IMG/VR virus record: IMGVR_UViG_3300020020_000109
Location: 1 to 35,814 of that record
DNA from: a virus
Length of the DNA stretch: 35,814 nt
Direction: 5' to 3' (one strand)
Position 1 is the stretch's first letter; each line of letters opens with the position of its first letter. The position numbers were made by a program, and so were the translations under genes. The notes under the pieces were generated by a model that saw nothing but the letters and a program-made list of their open reading frames with translations, had not been told where the DNA came from and ran no database searches. Below are positions 29,299 through 35,814 of this stretch, in pieces.

Positions 29299-31278
29299 AT
29301 GCCTCGTATCTTTGGAAAAGCACGGCTACGTATTCCACCGTCAGGCATCCCTGAGAATGCGCCACCTATCAACACCGTGCCTGCGACACAGACAACACCG
29401 CAGGGTACAGCGAAGCAATTCTCCGAAGCTAACGGCAACCTCGTTTCTATCGTGGATGTCGATTCACCGACGGTGACGGTACACCTCACTTCGAGTGTCG
29501 GCACGATTGAAGTGATTCCGAATCCGAGCACGATGATATGGAATAACAACACCGACAAAGTAAGTCTCACCGGCTCACCGGCCAATGTGAATCGCGCATT
29601 GAACGGGATGTATTTTCGCCCGCCTACGGCTGACGTTACGGCTGTCATCACGATCCGCACAACGGACGGGTACAACGTCGACATAGACAGCTTCAACGTC
29701 ACGGTAGGTGTCGGCACGCCAGCAGCACCGGCACCGCAACCGCCTGTCAACACGGTGACTAGTGCGAAGACGACAGCCTATCAAACAGCGCTCAATCTAT
29801 CGAGCGCGAATATCAGTGTCTATGATCCGGATACACCGTCGCTCACGACAACGCTCACGATGTCAGGCGGCACGGCTGCGGTGTCTGTTGCGGGCGGCGC
29901 GTCTGTGTCGGGCAATGGATCGAGCCTCGTGACGATCTCGGGCACGCAGGCGCAGATAAACGCAGCGCTTGCGACGTTGATCTATACACCGAGCGCGGGT
30001 TTCTCTGGTGCCGGACAAATAGCGATGTCGACTTCAGATGGTGCGCTAGTGGATTACGATACCATTGCGATCACAGTCGGTGCGCCTGTTGGTGCGCCGG
30101 TCAACACCGTGCCTGCGAGTCGTGTCATGACTATGAACGGTACACAGACGTTCTCTGTTGCAAATGGCTATCCCATTACCGTGTCTGATCCTAACTCGGC
30201 GAATCTCACAGTCACGCTCAAGGCGACAAGAGGCGTGCTCAATGCAGTCGCAGTCGGCGGCTCACTCCTGGCCGATGGTTATCCGCCGAAGGTGATCTAC
30301 GGCTTCTGGCCTAGCTGGGGCACGCAACCGCTGCTGAACGTGAGCCAGAACTTCAGCATCATCGGCCTGTTCCACTTTCGCAATTCAGGTAATGGCCTGG
30401 ACAACGGTTCTGCTGCTTGGCCTTATCCTGGGTGGCCTGCGCGGGCTGATGTCGAAGCGGTGCGTGCACGCGGACAAAAAGTCTTTCTCGTTATCGGCGG
30501 TGTGGGAAACCAATTCAACTATCAGACGCAGCAACAGTCGGACAACTTGCTCGCTGCACTTACGCCATTCATCAACAACGATCTCGGCGGCATCGACGGT
30601 GTCGACTTTAACAATTGGGTCGGTGATCCTGTTGGCGATTACGCGACGCAGTTGATCTACATCGCCGGGAAATTGAAGACGCAATACGGACCTAACTTCG
30701 CGATCACGGCACCTGTGAAGAACAGCAATGCGGCTAATCGCAACTTGATGAAGGCAATGTCCGATGCTAACTGTCTGCATTGGGCTAACCCACAATTCAC
30801 AGATAACGCTGCGTTCAAGACTGCGGATGTAGTGAAGAATGCGATTGGTACGTGGGTCGCTACACCAATGCCGACGACGAAGATGCTGATGGGGCTCTCA
30901 TCCAATTACAACATGGCTACGGACTCATTGACGCTGGCAGAGTGCACGCGTGAATGGGATGCTGCCTACGCTGTGAATCCAACGCTGCGCGGCGTGGGTT
31001 GCTATAACACCGAGTCAGACGGCGCAATCGCGTTTGCATTTGCGAACGCATTCAAAGCGAGATTCGACACCGCAATGCAAAGCGGCGGCGCGTCGATCAC
31101 AACGAACAACTCAAAGCAAGTCGTGATCTACGGCACCATTGCACAGTGCAACGCTGCACTCAATGGATTGACATACAAGCCCGATGCCGGTATCACTGGT
31201 GCCGACACAATAGAAGTGACATCGAGCGACGGCACGTTGACTGATGTCGACACGATTGGCGTGACGATCAACCCTTGA
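29299..31278 (+). CDS. Fibre/appendage protein: cadherin-like repeats with inserted GH18-like domain
   Basis: 659 residues. Ig/cadherin-like repeats lie at about 24-136, 148-260 and 267-658, each with INTVP or VNTV at the start and an NAALxxLxYxP...SSDGxLxDxDTIxVTI ending. The third is interrupted at about 326-597 by a (beta/alpha)8-like chitinase (GH18) domain: KVIYGFWPSW, KVFLVIGGVGNQ and GGIDGVDFNNW. The family motif DGxDxDxE is degenerate: D433, G434 and D436 are kept, but the third Asp is N438 and the catalytic Glu is W440. It should therefore bind rather than cut glycan. It lies just before the lysis genes and is probably an adhesin or fibre. Confidence 0.7.
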   Translation: MPRIFGKARLRIPPSGIPENAPPINTVPATQTTPQGTAKQFSEANGNLVSIVDVDSPTVTVHLTSSVGTIEVIPNPSTMIWNNNTDKVSLTGSPANVNRALNGMYFRPPTADVTAVITIRTTDGYNVDIDSFNVTVGVGTPAAPAPQPPVNTVTSAKTTAYQTALNLSSANISVYDPDTPSLTTTLTMSGGTAAVSVAGGASVSGNGSSLVTISGTQAQINAALATLIYTPSAGFSGAGQIAMSTSDGALVDYDTIAITVGAPVGAPVNTVPASRVMTMNGTQTFSVANGYPITVSDPNSANLTVTLKATRGVLNAVAVGGSLLADGYPPKVIYGFWPSWGTQPLLNVSQNFSIIGLFHFRNSGNGLDNGSAAWPYPGWPARADVEAVRARGQKVFLVIGGVGNQFNYQTQQQSDNLLAALTPFINNDLGGIDGVDFNNWVGDPVGDYATQLIYIAGKLKTQYGPNFAITAPVKNSNAANRNLMKAMSDANCLHWANPQFTDNAAFKTADVVKNAIGTWVATPMPTTKMLMGLSSNYNMATDSLTLAECTREWDAAYAVNPTLRGVGCYNTESDGAIAFAFANAFKARFDTAMQSGGASITTNNSKQVVIYGTIAQCNAALNGLTYKPDAGITGADTIEVTSSDGTLTDVDTIGVTINP

Positions 31279-31279
31279 T

Positions 31280-31615
31280 ATGTGGGAACACTTTCAACAA
31301 TGGATACACAACTTGGCCGGTGTGGCAGGCGCACTGGCTTCGATGCGCTTTGTGAATGGCACGTTCTTTGAACGTGTGTTCATGGTGGTCGGTGGTGCGT
31401 TCTTCTCGTTCTACGCAACTGAATGGGTATCGCAATGGCTCGCGCTGCCGCAGGGGCTCACCGGCTTTCTCCTGGGTCTGTTCGGCATGTCGGTGCTCGG
31501 GCGCGTGTGGGAGTGGGTGCAGTCAACGAATGCTGTATCCGGCTTTCTTGATGCATGGTTGCGCAAGCCCCCTCCACCGACGCCACCGGCACCGAAGGAT
31601 GAAGATAAAAAATGA
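31280..31615 (+). CDS. Putative holin with two membrane segments
   Basis: A 111-residue protein with an N-terminal amphipathic helix, membrane segments at about 30-50 (FFERVFMVVGGAFFSFYATE) and 58-78 (QGLTGFLLGLFGMSVLGRVW), and a proline/lysine tail. The text ATEWVSQWLALPQGLTGFLL is typical of small phage holins of Burkholderia and Pseudomonas phages (as I recall). It overlaps the next gene by 4 bases. Predicted role: time lysis by forming membrane lesions. It is the first of the three lysis genes. Confidence 0.7.
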   Translation: MWEHFQQWIHNLAGVAGALASMRFVNGTFFERVFMVVGGAFFSFYATEWVSQWLALPQGLTGFLLGLFGMSVLGRVWEWVQSTNAVSGFLDAWLRKPPPPTPPAPKDEDKK

Positions 31616-31911
31616 TCGACCTTTCCTTTCTCTCTTCGGCCTGCTGGTTCTTCATCGGCGTCACGGCTCTCGTTGCTAGCTTCAATGACATGGTACGCAA
31701 GACTGTCATGGAGTGTGTCGCATTGGGCGGTGTCAGCCTGGGCGCGTTCTCGCGGTCTTACTATGTTTACATGCGGCACGAGACGGACCCTGATGCATTG
31801 TGGATTTCCATTGCGCTCGCGCTCTATTGCCTTGCCATGTGGTACAAAATGATGTGGGTGATTCCGCATCGTCCTGACTACAGACCGCCACCGAAATCGC
31901 GCCACTACTGA
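31612..31911 (+). CDS. Second lysis membrane protein (holin or antiholin)
   Basis: A 99-residue protein with three hydrophobic segments at about 5-24 (SFLSSACWFFIGVTALVASF), 33-52 (MECVALGGVSLGAFSRSYYV) and 63-83 (LWISIALALYCLAMWYKMMW), and a basic C-terminal tail. The arrangement of a second small membrane protein between a holin-like gene and an endolysin suggests a co-holin or antiholin, but no sequence mark decides it. The start overlaps the preceding gene by 4 bases and the stop overlaps the next ATG by one base. Confidence 0.65.
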   Translation: MIDLSFLSSACWFFIGVTALVASFNDMVRKTVMECVALGGVSLGAFSRSYYVYMRHETDPDALWISIALALYCLAMWYKMMWVIPHRPDYRPPPKSRHY

Positions 31912-33146
31912 TGTCGATCACGCTCACAGACTACATCGTCAAACGCAATGTGCGTGCGTTCCTGTGGGCACTGCGTTACGGTGAAGGCACGCAGGGTGAG
32001 GAGGGATACCGCACGCTGTTCGGCGGTAAGTTGTTCCTGGGTGTTGACGGTGTCTACAGCACGTTCGATGACTTCGCCGATCACCCGCGCATTCGAACAA
32101 CAGTCACGCTCAAGAACGGCAAGCGGCTCACGTCGACTGCTGCCGGTGCGTACCAGATTCTAGAAAAAACTTGGCTCGGGTTATGCAATGAGTATGGCTT
32201 CATCAACTTCGAGCCACCGACACAAGACCTTGCCGCAATCGCATTGATTCATGGCCGCAAGGCTCTCGAAGATGTTGTCGAAGGTCGCATCAGTACAGCG
32301 GTGTTGAAGTGCAATAAAGAGTGGGCGAGCTTGCCCGGTTCTCCCTATGGTCAGCCAGTTGTCACACCGGAGGAATTCATACGAGAATACGAAGAGGCGG
32401 GCGGGCTATTGATGAACGAAGATGCGGCGCGTGATCCGCCGATGGTGCCGGTTGTGACGCAACCGAAGTTGCCGCACATCGCGAGCAAGACAGCGGAGAT
32501 CACCAAAGGCAGCACAGACCTTGGCGTCGAACTACAGCAGGAGAAAGCCATGCCCATACCGGCAATCGTTGCGGCATTGTTGCCGACGCTCATTCAACTT
32601 GTGCCGCAACTCACGAAGATATTCGGCTCTGGCTCTGAAGTGTCGCAGCGCAATATCGCGGCGGCTGAAGCTGTGTTCGCTGTGGCGAAAGATGCCATCG
32701 GTGCGAAGAACGAGCAAGAGGTGATTGAAGCGATCAAGGCCGATCCTGTTCAAGCAACAGCGGTGAAGCAAGCTATCGAGAAGAACTATCTGAACATTCA
32801 AGAGGCAGGCGGCGGCGGCATCGCGGCGGCGCGTGACTACAGCATCGCAGTCGCGCAGATGCGCACGCCTGAAGGGCAACCGCTATCGTTGTTGACGCAA
32901 CCGGCATTCGTGATCTCTGTTGTCATGCTCGGGCTCGTTGTCATGATGGTGCTCGTGGTCCTGTTCCCGTGGGAAATACTCAGGGAAAACGGCGGACAAA
33001 TTTACACCGATGAAGTGCGTTTGATCGTCGTCACTGCTATCATCGGATCACTCTCGACCATCGGGGCCTTCTGGCTCGGGTCATCATTTGCGAGCCGTCG
33101 AGAACCGCCTAGTGCGCTTGGCTCACGCACACGTTCAACAGACTAG
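31911..33146 (+). CDS. Endolysin of lambda R type fused to a holin-like membrane domain
   Basis: 411 residues in two parts. Residues 10-172 resemble the lambda R lysozyme-like transglycosylase: FLWALRYGEGTQGEEGYRTL (candidate catalytic E25), FDDFADHP, STAAGAYQILEKTW and WASLPGSPYGQ. This domain cleaves peptidoglycan. It has no signal or SAR segment, so it needs a holin. Residues 214-411 look like a separate phage family resembling GTA-holin 3TM proteins: MPIPAIVAALLPTLIQLVPQ, SGSEVSQRNIAAAEAVFAVA, then two hydrophobic segments at about 331-357 and 370-390. Such fusion is unusual, since these are usually separate genes. See the internal start at 32550. Confidence 0.75.
   Translation: MSITLTDYIVKRNVRAFLWALRYGEGTQGEEGYRTLFGGKLFLGVDGVYSTFDDFADHPRIRTTVTLKNGKRLTSTAAGAYQILEKTWLGLCNEYGFINFEPPTQDLAAIALIHGRKALEDVVEGRISTAVLKCNKEWASLPGSPYGQPVVTPEEFIREYEEAGGLLMNEDAARDPPMVPVVTQPKLPHIASKTAEITKGSTDLGVELQQEKAMPIPAIVAALLPTLIQLVPQLTKIFGSGSEVSQRNIAAAEAVFAVAKDAIGAKNEQEVIEAIKADPVQATAVKQAIEKNYLNIQEAGGGGIAAARDYSIAVAQMRTPEGQPLSLLTQPAFVISVVMLGLVVMMVLVVLFPWEILRENGGQIYTDEVRLIVVTAIIGSLSTIGAFWLGSSFASRREPPSALGSRTRSTD
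32539..33146 (+). CDS. Internal in-frame start giving a free holin-like protein (198 residues)
   Basis: Within the endolysin-holin gene an AGGAG Shine-Dalgarno (32539-32543) lies 6 bases before the ATG at 32550, exactly where the holin-like part begins (MPIPAIVAALLPTLIQLVPQ). This site would let ribosomes make the membrane part alone, in addition to the fusion. The coding part is 32550-33146. The site is nearly ideal in sequence and spacing, better than the start of the full gene. Whether it is used is not shown. Confidence 0.6.
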
Positions 33147-33155
33147 GAGTGAAGC

Positions 33156-33371
33156 ATGAAGATCGAAGTCACTGAGGGTTCAAGCGGCGTGTGGTCCTGG
33201 CGCTTCAAAAGCGACACCGGCAACACGACGATTGCCGAAGGCACGAAGACATTCGCATCGAAGGCCGAAGCACAGAAAGCGGTGGTAGGATTCGCCGACT
33301 CGCTCGGCGTGAAAGCGAAGGACGTGTCTTACGTTCCGCTCGTGCCCGAGAAGGAAGAGGACGACAAGTGA
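33156..33371 (+). CDS. 71-residue DUF1508/YegP-like protein
   Basis: MKIEVTEGSSGVWSWRFKSD, then GNTTIAEGTKTFASKAEAQK and a C-terminal acidic tail. The WxWRFKSDxGNxxIAEG pattern is that of the small YegP/DUF1508 repeat domain, a two-stranded sheet with helix of unknown function that is common in phages and bacteria. A strong Shine-Dalgarno (AGGAG) lies 6 bases upstream. It is the last gene of the late operon, and its final 43 bases overlap the oppositely oriented nuclease gene. No terminator is seen after it. Confidence 0.75.
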   Translation: MKIEVTEGSSGVWSWRFKSDTGNTTIAEGTKTFASKAEAQKAVVGFADSLGVKAKDVSYVPLVPEKEEDDK

Positions 33372-33838
33372 GAGGCGCGATCCTGGGCGCGTTCGATCAA
33401 GGCAAGGGGTAACGTGGCACCCAGGCGCGATCCGGCCTGCCACGACGCGATCTGGCGCAGGCGTGCCGCACTGGCAACGGCGAGGGCATCCATCTCCTGC
33501 GGGCTCATGCCGCGAAGGTCGATCAGCCATGTCGCCTGCTGGTTGCCGATCAGGCACCATAGCCGCCCGCCTGCCCAGGTCCGGCGCGACGCGTAGACGA
33601 TCTGTGATCGACGCATGCCGTGCCCGAGCCCGAGCACCTGGGACGTGTCTCGCGGCGCGGTGTCGCTGAACTTCAATTCGATCTGACCCGGCACACCGTC
33701 GATGACGTAATCAACGTCCGGTGTGCCATCGTTGACGATGTTCTCGACGCGTTCAAGGTGAAAGCGCAGGCCCATTGCCTGACAGTTCTTCACGAGGTTC
33801 GGCCTGATGCGATCAGACCAGAAGCCTACTTCATCCAT
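33329..33838 (-). CDS. Putative PD-(D/E)XK (VRR-NUC-like) nuclease
   Basis: The 169-residue product (from the ATG at 33838) has MDEVGFWSDRIRPNLVKNCQ, then NDGTPDVDYVIDGVPGQIEL followed by K. D41 in GTPDV and E54-x-K56 in IELK are the nuclease residues of the PD-(D/E)XK fold. The layout GTPDVxYxIxGxxGxIELK is typical of phage VRR-NUC nucleases, which cleave branched or damaged DNA. It overlaps the upstream gene by 8 bases. The ATG at 33973 would lie within that gene. It is the last gene of the leftward replication operon and overlaps the convergent late gene by 43 bases. Confidence 0.8.
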   Translation of the reverse strand: MDEVGFWSDRIRPNLVKNCQAMGLRFHLERVENIVNDGTPDVDYVIDGVPGQIELKFSDTAPRDTSQVLGLGHGMRRSQIVYASRRTWAGGRLWCLIGNQQATWLIDLRGMSPQEMDALAVASAARLRQIASWQAGSRLGATLPLALIERAQDRASHLSSSSFSGTSGT

Positions 33839-34097
33839 GCAGGATTTTGCGCGCTCGTTGAAGCGTCCCTTGAATGAACTCGCCACAAAGCCCAGGCATC
33901 GCGGGCAGCGGTGTGTCATCCGGTATCGACATGATCCAGAATTGCATGTGTTCAGCGACCGAGAGCAAGTCACGTAGCGTTTGCTCTGCTAGTCTTTCGG
34001 CGCAGGCTTCTTCGAGTGCTGCTGAATACTCGGCGTAATCAGTGTCATCGAGATTGTTGCGCAAGTAGGTGTCGATCTTGTCGTATGGATCACTCAT
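33831..34097 (-). CDS. 88-residue acidic protein of unknown function
   Basis: An acidic helical protein (MSDPYDKIDTYLRNNLDDTD, AEYSAALEEACAERLAEQTL), then a proline-rich middle (SIPDDTPLPAMPGLCGEFIQ) and a basic end. No family recognised. Its start overlaps the TGA of the gene before it and its stop overlaps the nuclease start by 8 bases, so all four genes downstream of the polymerase form one translational chain. It does not use the left-cluster leader motif. Confidence 0.65.
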   Translation of the reverse strand: MSDPYDKIDTYLRNNLDDTDYAEYSAALEEACAERLAEQTLRDLLSVAEHMQFWIMSIPDDTPLPAMPGLCGEFIQGTLQRARKILHG

Positions 34098-34375
34098 GAT
34101 TTGCGGGCCTCTAGTTCTCTGATGCGTTCTGTCAACGATTCAACGGTGCTCGCGATCATGATGATGCGTTGCACAGCGTCGATGCTCGCACGATCACCGG
34201 AGATGCGATTGCCGCCCCATGACAGGCCGCAATCCTTCGGCCATTGGTCCGGTGTTGCCGGTCTGTATTCGACACCGTCTACGCCGAATAAGGTGCACGG
34301 CTCATCGTCTGTGGCAATGACTTTCCCGTCGACGATGACAACCCAGACGGGAGGGAACTTAATTTCTTCATTCAT
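34094..34375 (-). CDS. 93-residue protein of unknown function
   Basis: Strand-rich start (FPPVWVVIVDGKVIATDDEP), a middle with EYRPATPDQWPKDCGLSWGG, and a helical C-terminus of heptad type (AVQRIIMIASTVESLTERIR). The coiled-coil end suggests oligomerisation. The ATG at 34375 overlaps the end of the gene at 34368 by 8 bases. No family recognised and no nuclease or polymerase motif seen. Confidence 0.65.
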   Translation of the reverse strand: MNEEIKFPPVWVVIVDGKVIATDDEPCTLFGVDGVEYRPATPDQWPKDCGLSWGGNRISGDRASIDAVQRIIMIASTVESLTERIRELEARKS

Positions 34376-34676
34376 GATTTGTGTTCAGGTAGTTGATCTG
34401 TGCTCTGCTCGGACGTTCAAGCATCGGCGTGAAACCTTCGAGCCGATGAATGAAGATGCGCGGAAGATTCGTCTCAAGTGCCCAATAGTCTTTGCCGTTG
34501 ATCTTCATCTTGCACACGAGAACTTCAATGGCGTTGAACCGTCTGCCGTCGTGTGTTTCGAGCCATCCCTTCGTTTTGATGCTCACACGCTCGCCGATCT
34601 CTTCACTGACGTGCTGCGGTACATCTATCTTGCCCAGGAGCATATCAGTCTCGGTGCTCCACAATTCGTAAATCAT
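34368..34676 (-). CDS. 102-residue protein of unknown function, coupled to the polymerase gene
   Basis: MIYELWSTETDMLLGKIDVP, VSEEIGERVSIKTKGWLETH and a C-terminal IHRLEGFTPMLERPSRAQIN. It looks like a small alpha/beta protein. The ATG at 34676 overlaps the TGA stop of the polymerase gene (ATGA), which favours it over the ATG at 34691. Lying directly after the polymerase suggests a replication-associated role, but no motif supports a specific one. Confidence 0.65.
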   Translation of the reverse strand: MIYELWSTETDMLLGKIDVPQHVSEEIGERVSIKTKGWLETHDGRRFNAIEVLVCKMKINGKDYWALETNLPRIFIHRLEGFTPMLERPSRAQINYLNTNHE

Positions 34677-35814
34677 ACGCACTGCCCCCAATTTATGCCG
34701 CGAGATTGCTCTGCGATTATAGGTACTTGCAGTGTCATGCAGTTCTCCATGATATGTTTGATCTCGCCTATTGCCTCTTGATGCTCTTTGCTTTCGTTGG
34801 CACTATGGCCTAACTCATCATGGCACGTGAGCTTAGGCACACCGACGATCTTCGTTGCACCGCTGCGATAGATGTCCCGCATCGCGGTCTTCATCAAGTC
34901 CGCTGCGCTGCCTTGCAGCAGTCCGTTCAATGCCTTGTGCGTGAATGCGCGTGAGACTCGCGGTCCGTATTCTTCGACTGCATCGTCGTACTGCATTGCC
35001 TTCTTACGCAGCGTGTTGAATTTAGGTTCCCACAACTCGAAGCGCACACGCCTGCCGCCGAAGGTCGTGATGAAGCCGCGTTCGTTCGCACGGTTCTTTG
35101 CACTGTTGTATGTGGCGCGCACGAACGGCACCGACTCGTGATAGTTCGTGATGATGTACTCGGACTCTTCGCGAGACAGGCCCAGGTATTCGATCAGCGT
35201 GTCGATGCCCATGCCATACACGAGCCCGAAGTTAATGTTCTTCACGGGCTTGCGCCATACCTTGCGGCGGGCCGGTGTGCTGATGTCCCAATGTGCAGCC
35301 GGTGCCACGAGATCGAGCGTCATCTCGTGGAAGTCCGTCGTTGGATCGTTGCGGTATTTCTCGCGCACCGCTTCGCCTGATGGTCCCCTGGCGTAGTGAG
35401 CCAGAAACCTGTACTCGATCTGGGACCAATCGTGACGCACCCACTGTTGTCCTTCTTCGGGGATGAACAGCGCACGCAGGCGCGGTCCCCACACTTCATC
35501 GCGTGAAGGAATGTTCTGTAGGTTCGGCAGGGACGAAGAGAAGCGGCCCGACACTGTGCCGTTCTCATCGCCTTTAAGCTGATGGAACAACGCATACACA
35601 CGTCCGTTGATGTGTTTGTCAAGGATGTATGAACGAACGAACGTGTTGCGGTACTTCTGCAACTTGCGTCGGTGTCGCACAAGCTCACCCGCTGGATGGC
35701 CGATGCGCTCAAGCCATCCTTTGACGAATGACGGTCGACCATTCGCAGTCTTTGGATAGTCAACACCGGCAGCGTCAAACAGTTGCGCGAGATGCGTTGT
35801 GCTGATGTCCTTGT
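34673..35814 (-). CDS. DNA polymerase, family A, C-terminal part (N-terminus outside window)
   Basis: The frame is open to the right edge. It runs leftward for about 380 codons, and the polymerase motifs are clear: NGTVSGRFSSSLPNLQNIPS (template-contacting region), motif A as DWSQIEYRFLAHYARG with catalytic D, motif B as RKPVKNINFGLVYGMG (RxxxKxxNFGxxYG), FGGRRVRFEL, QGSAADLMKTAM, and motif C as TCHDELGHS with catalytic D. Motif B has Phe in NFG, as in E. coli Pol I rather than the Tyr of T7. An exonuclease domain would lie upstream. It probably replicates the phage genome. The first base-pair of the coding end is TGA at 34673. Confidence 0.9.
   Translation of the reverse strand, partial: KDISTTHLAQLFDAAGVDYPKTANGRPSFVKGWLERIGHPAGELVRHRRKLQKYRNTFVRSYILDKHINGRVYALFHQLKGDENGTVSGRFSSSLPNLQNIPSRDEVWGPRLRALFIPEEGQQWVRHDWSQIEYRFLAHYARGPSGEAVREKYRNDPTTDFHEMTLDLVAPAAHWDISTPARRKVWRKPVKNINFGLVYGMGIDTLIEYLGLSREESEYIITNYHESVPFVRATYNSAKNRANERGFITTFGGRRVRFELWEPKFNTLRKKAMQYDDAVEEYGPRVSRAFTHKALNGLLQGSAADLMKTAMRDIYRSGATKIVGVPKLTCHDELGHSANESKEHQEAIGEIKHIMENCMTLQVPIIAEQSRGINWGQCV

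Noticed and set aside
13807-31278. Diversity-generating retroelement near the receptor-binding genes
   Set aside because: No reverse transcriptase frame and no template-repeat pair is seen in this window.

Overview
The window is a piece of a tailed double-stranded DNA phage genome (class Caudoviricetes) with a long, non-contractile (siphovirus-type) tail. It carries a tape-measure protein of 1406 residues, a -1 frameshifted pair of tail-assembly chaperones, a tail-tube protein and no sheath. GC content is moderately high, the late genes have good Shine-Dalgarno sites, and the holin, endolysin and connector types resemble phages of Proteobacteria. A beta- or alphaproteobacterial host such as a Burkholderiales member is my inference only. 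I see no integrase, repressor, tRNA, CRISPR array or insertion sequence.

Layout: (1) 1-6914, minus strand: about 20 small, tightly packed, mostly unrecognised early-type genes, several with zinc-binding cysteine pairs. They are punctuated by about eleven copies of a composite intergenic element: an inverted repeat CGTTA-N5-TAACG, then a TATAAT-like -10 box, then a leader motif CACACCAACMGAAAG a few bases before the ATG. (2) 6959-7100: a divergent control region. (3) 7101-33371, plus strand: the late operon. It contains a small zinc-ribbon protein, scaffold, major capsid protein, cement-like protein, two accessory proteins, a strong terminator hairpin, head-tail connectors and tail terminator, tail tube, a virion protein with a GH12-like glycoside hydrolase domain, chaperones G and GT, tape measure, tail-tip proteins including a 2156-residue hub/stalk protein, a fibre with a GH18-like domain inserted in an Ig/cadherin-like repeat, and a lysis cassette. 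(4) 33329-35814, minus strand: a PD-(D/E)XK nuclease, three unknown small proteins and the C-terminal part of a family A DNA polymerase that runs off the right edge.

The genes fit a simple scheme. Leftward early transcripts, each restarted by a repeated promoter module, make host-takeover or accessory proteins. A rightward late transcript makes heads, tails and lysis proteins. Leftward replication genes lie beyond the lysis cassette. The terminase and portal genes that usually precede a scaffold are not in this window, so the head module is split or rearranged.

The most interesting points are the repeated operator-promoter-leader array (a start-associated regulatory code used only by the left gene cluster), the carbohydrate-directed virion proteins (an apparently intact GH12-like enzyme, a catalytically dead GH18-like domain, two duplicated lectin-like domains and a CBM-like insert in the hub), and an endolysin fused in frame to a holin-like membrane domain that has its own near-ideal internal ribosome binding site.
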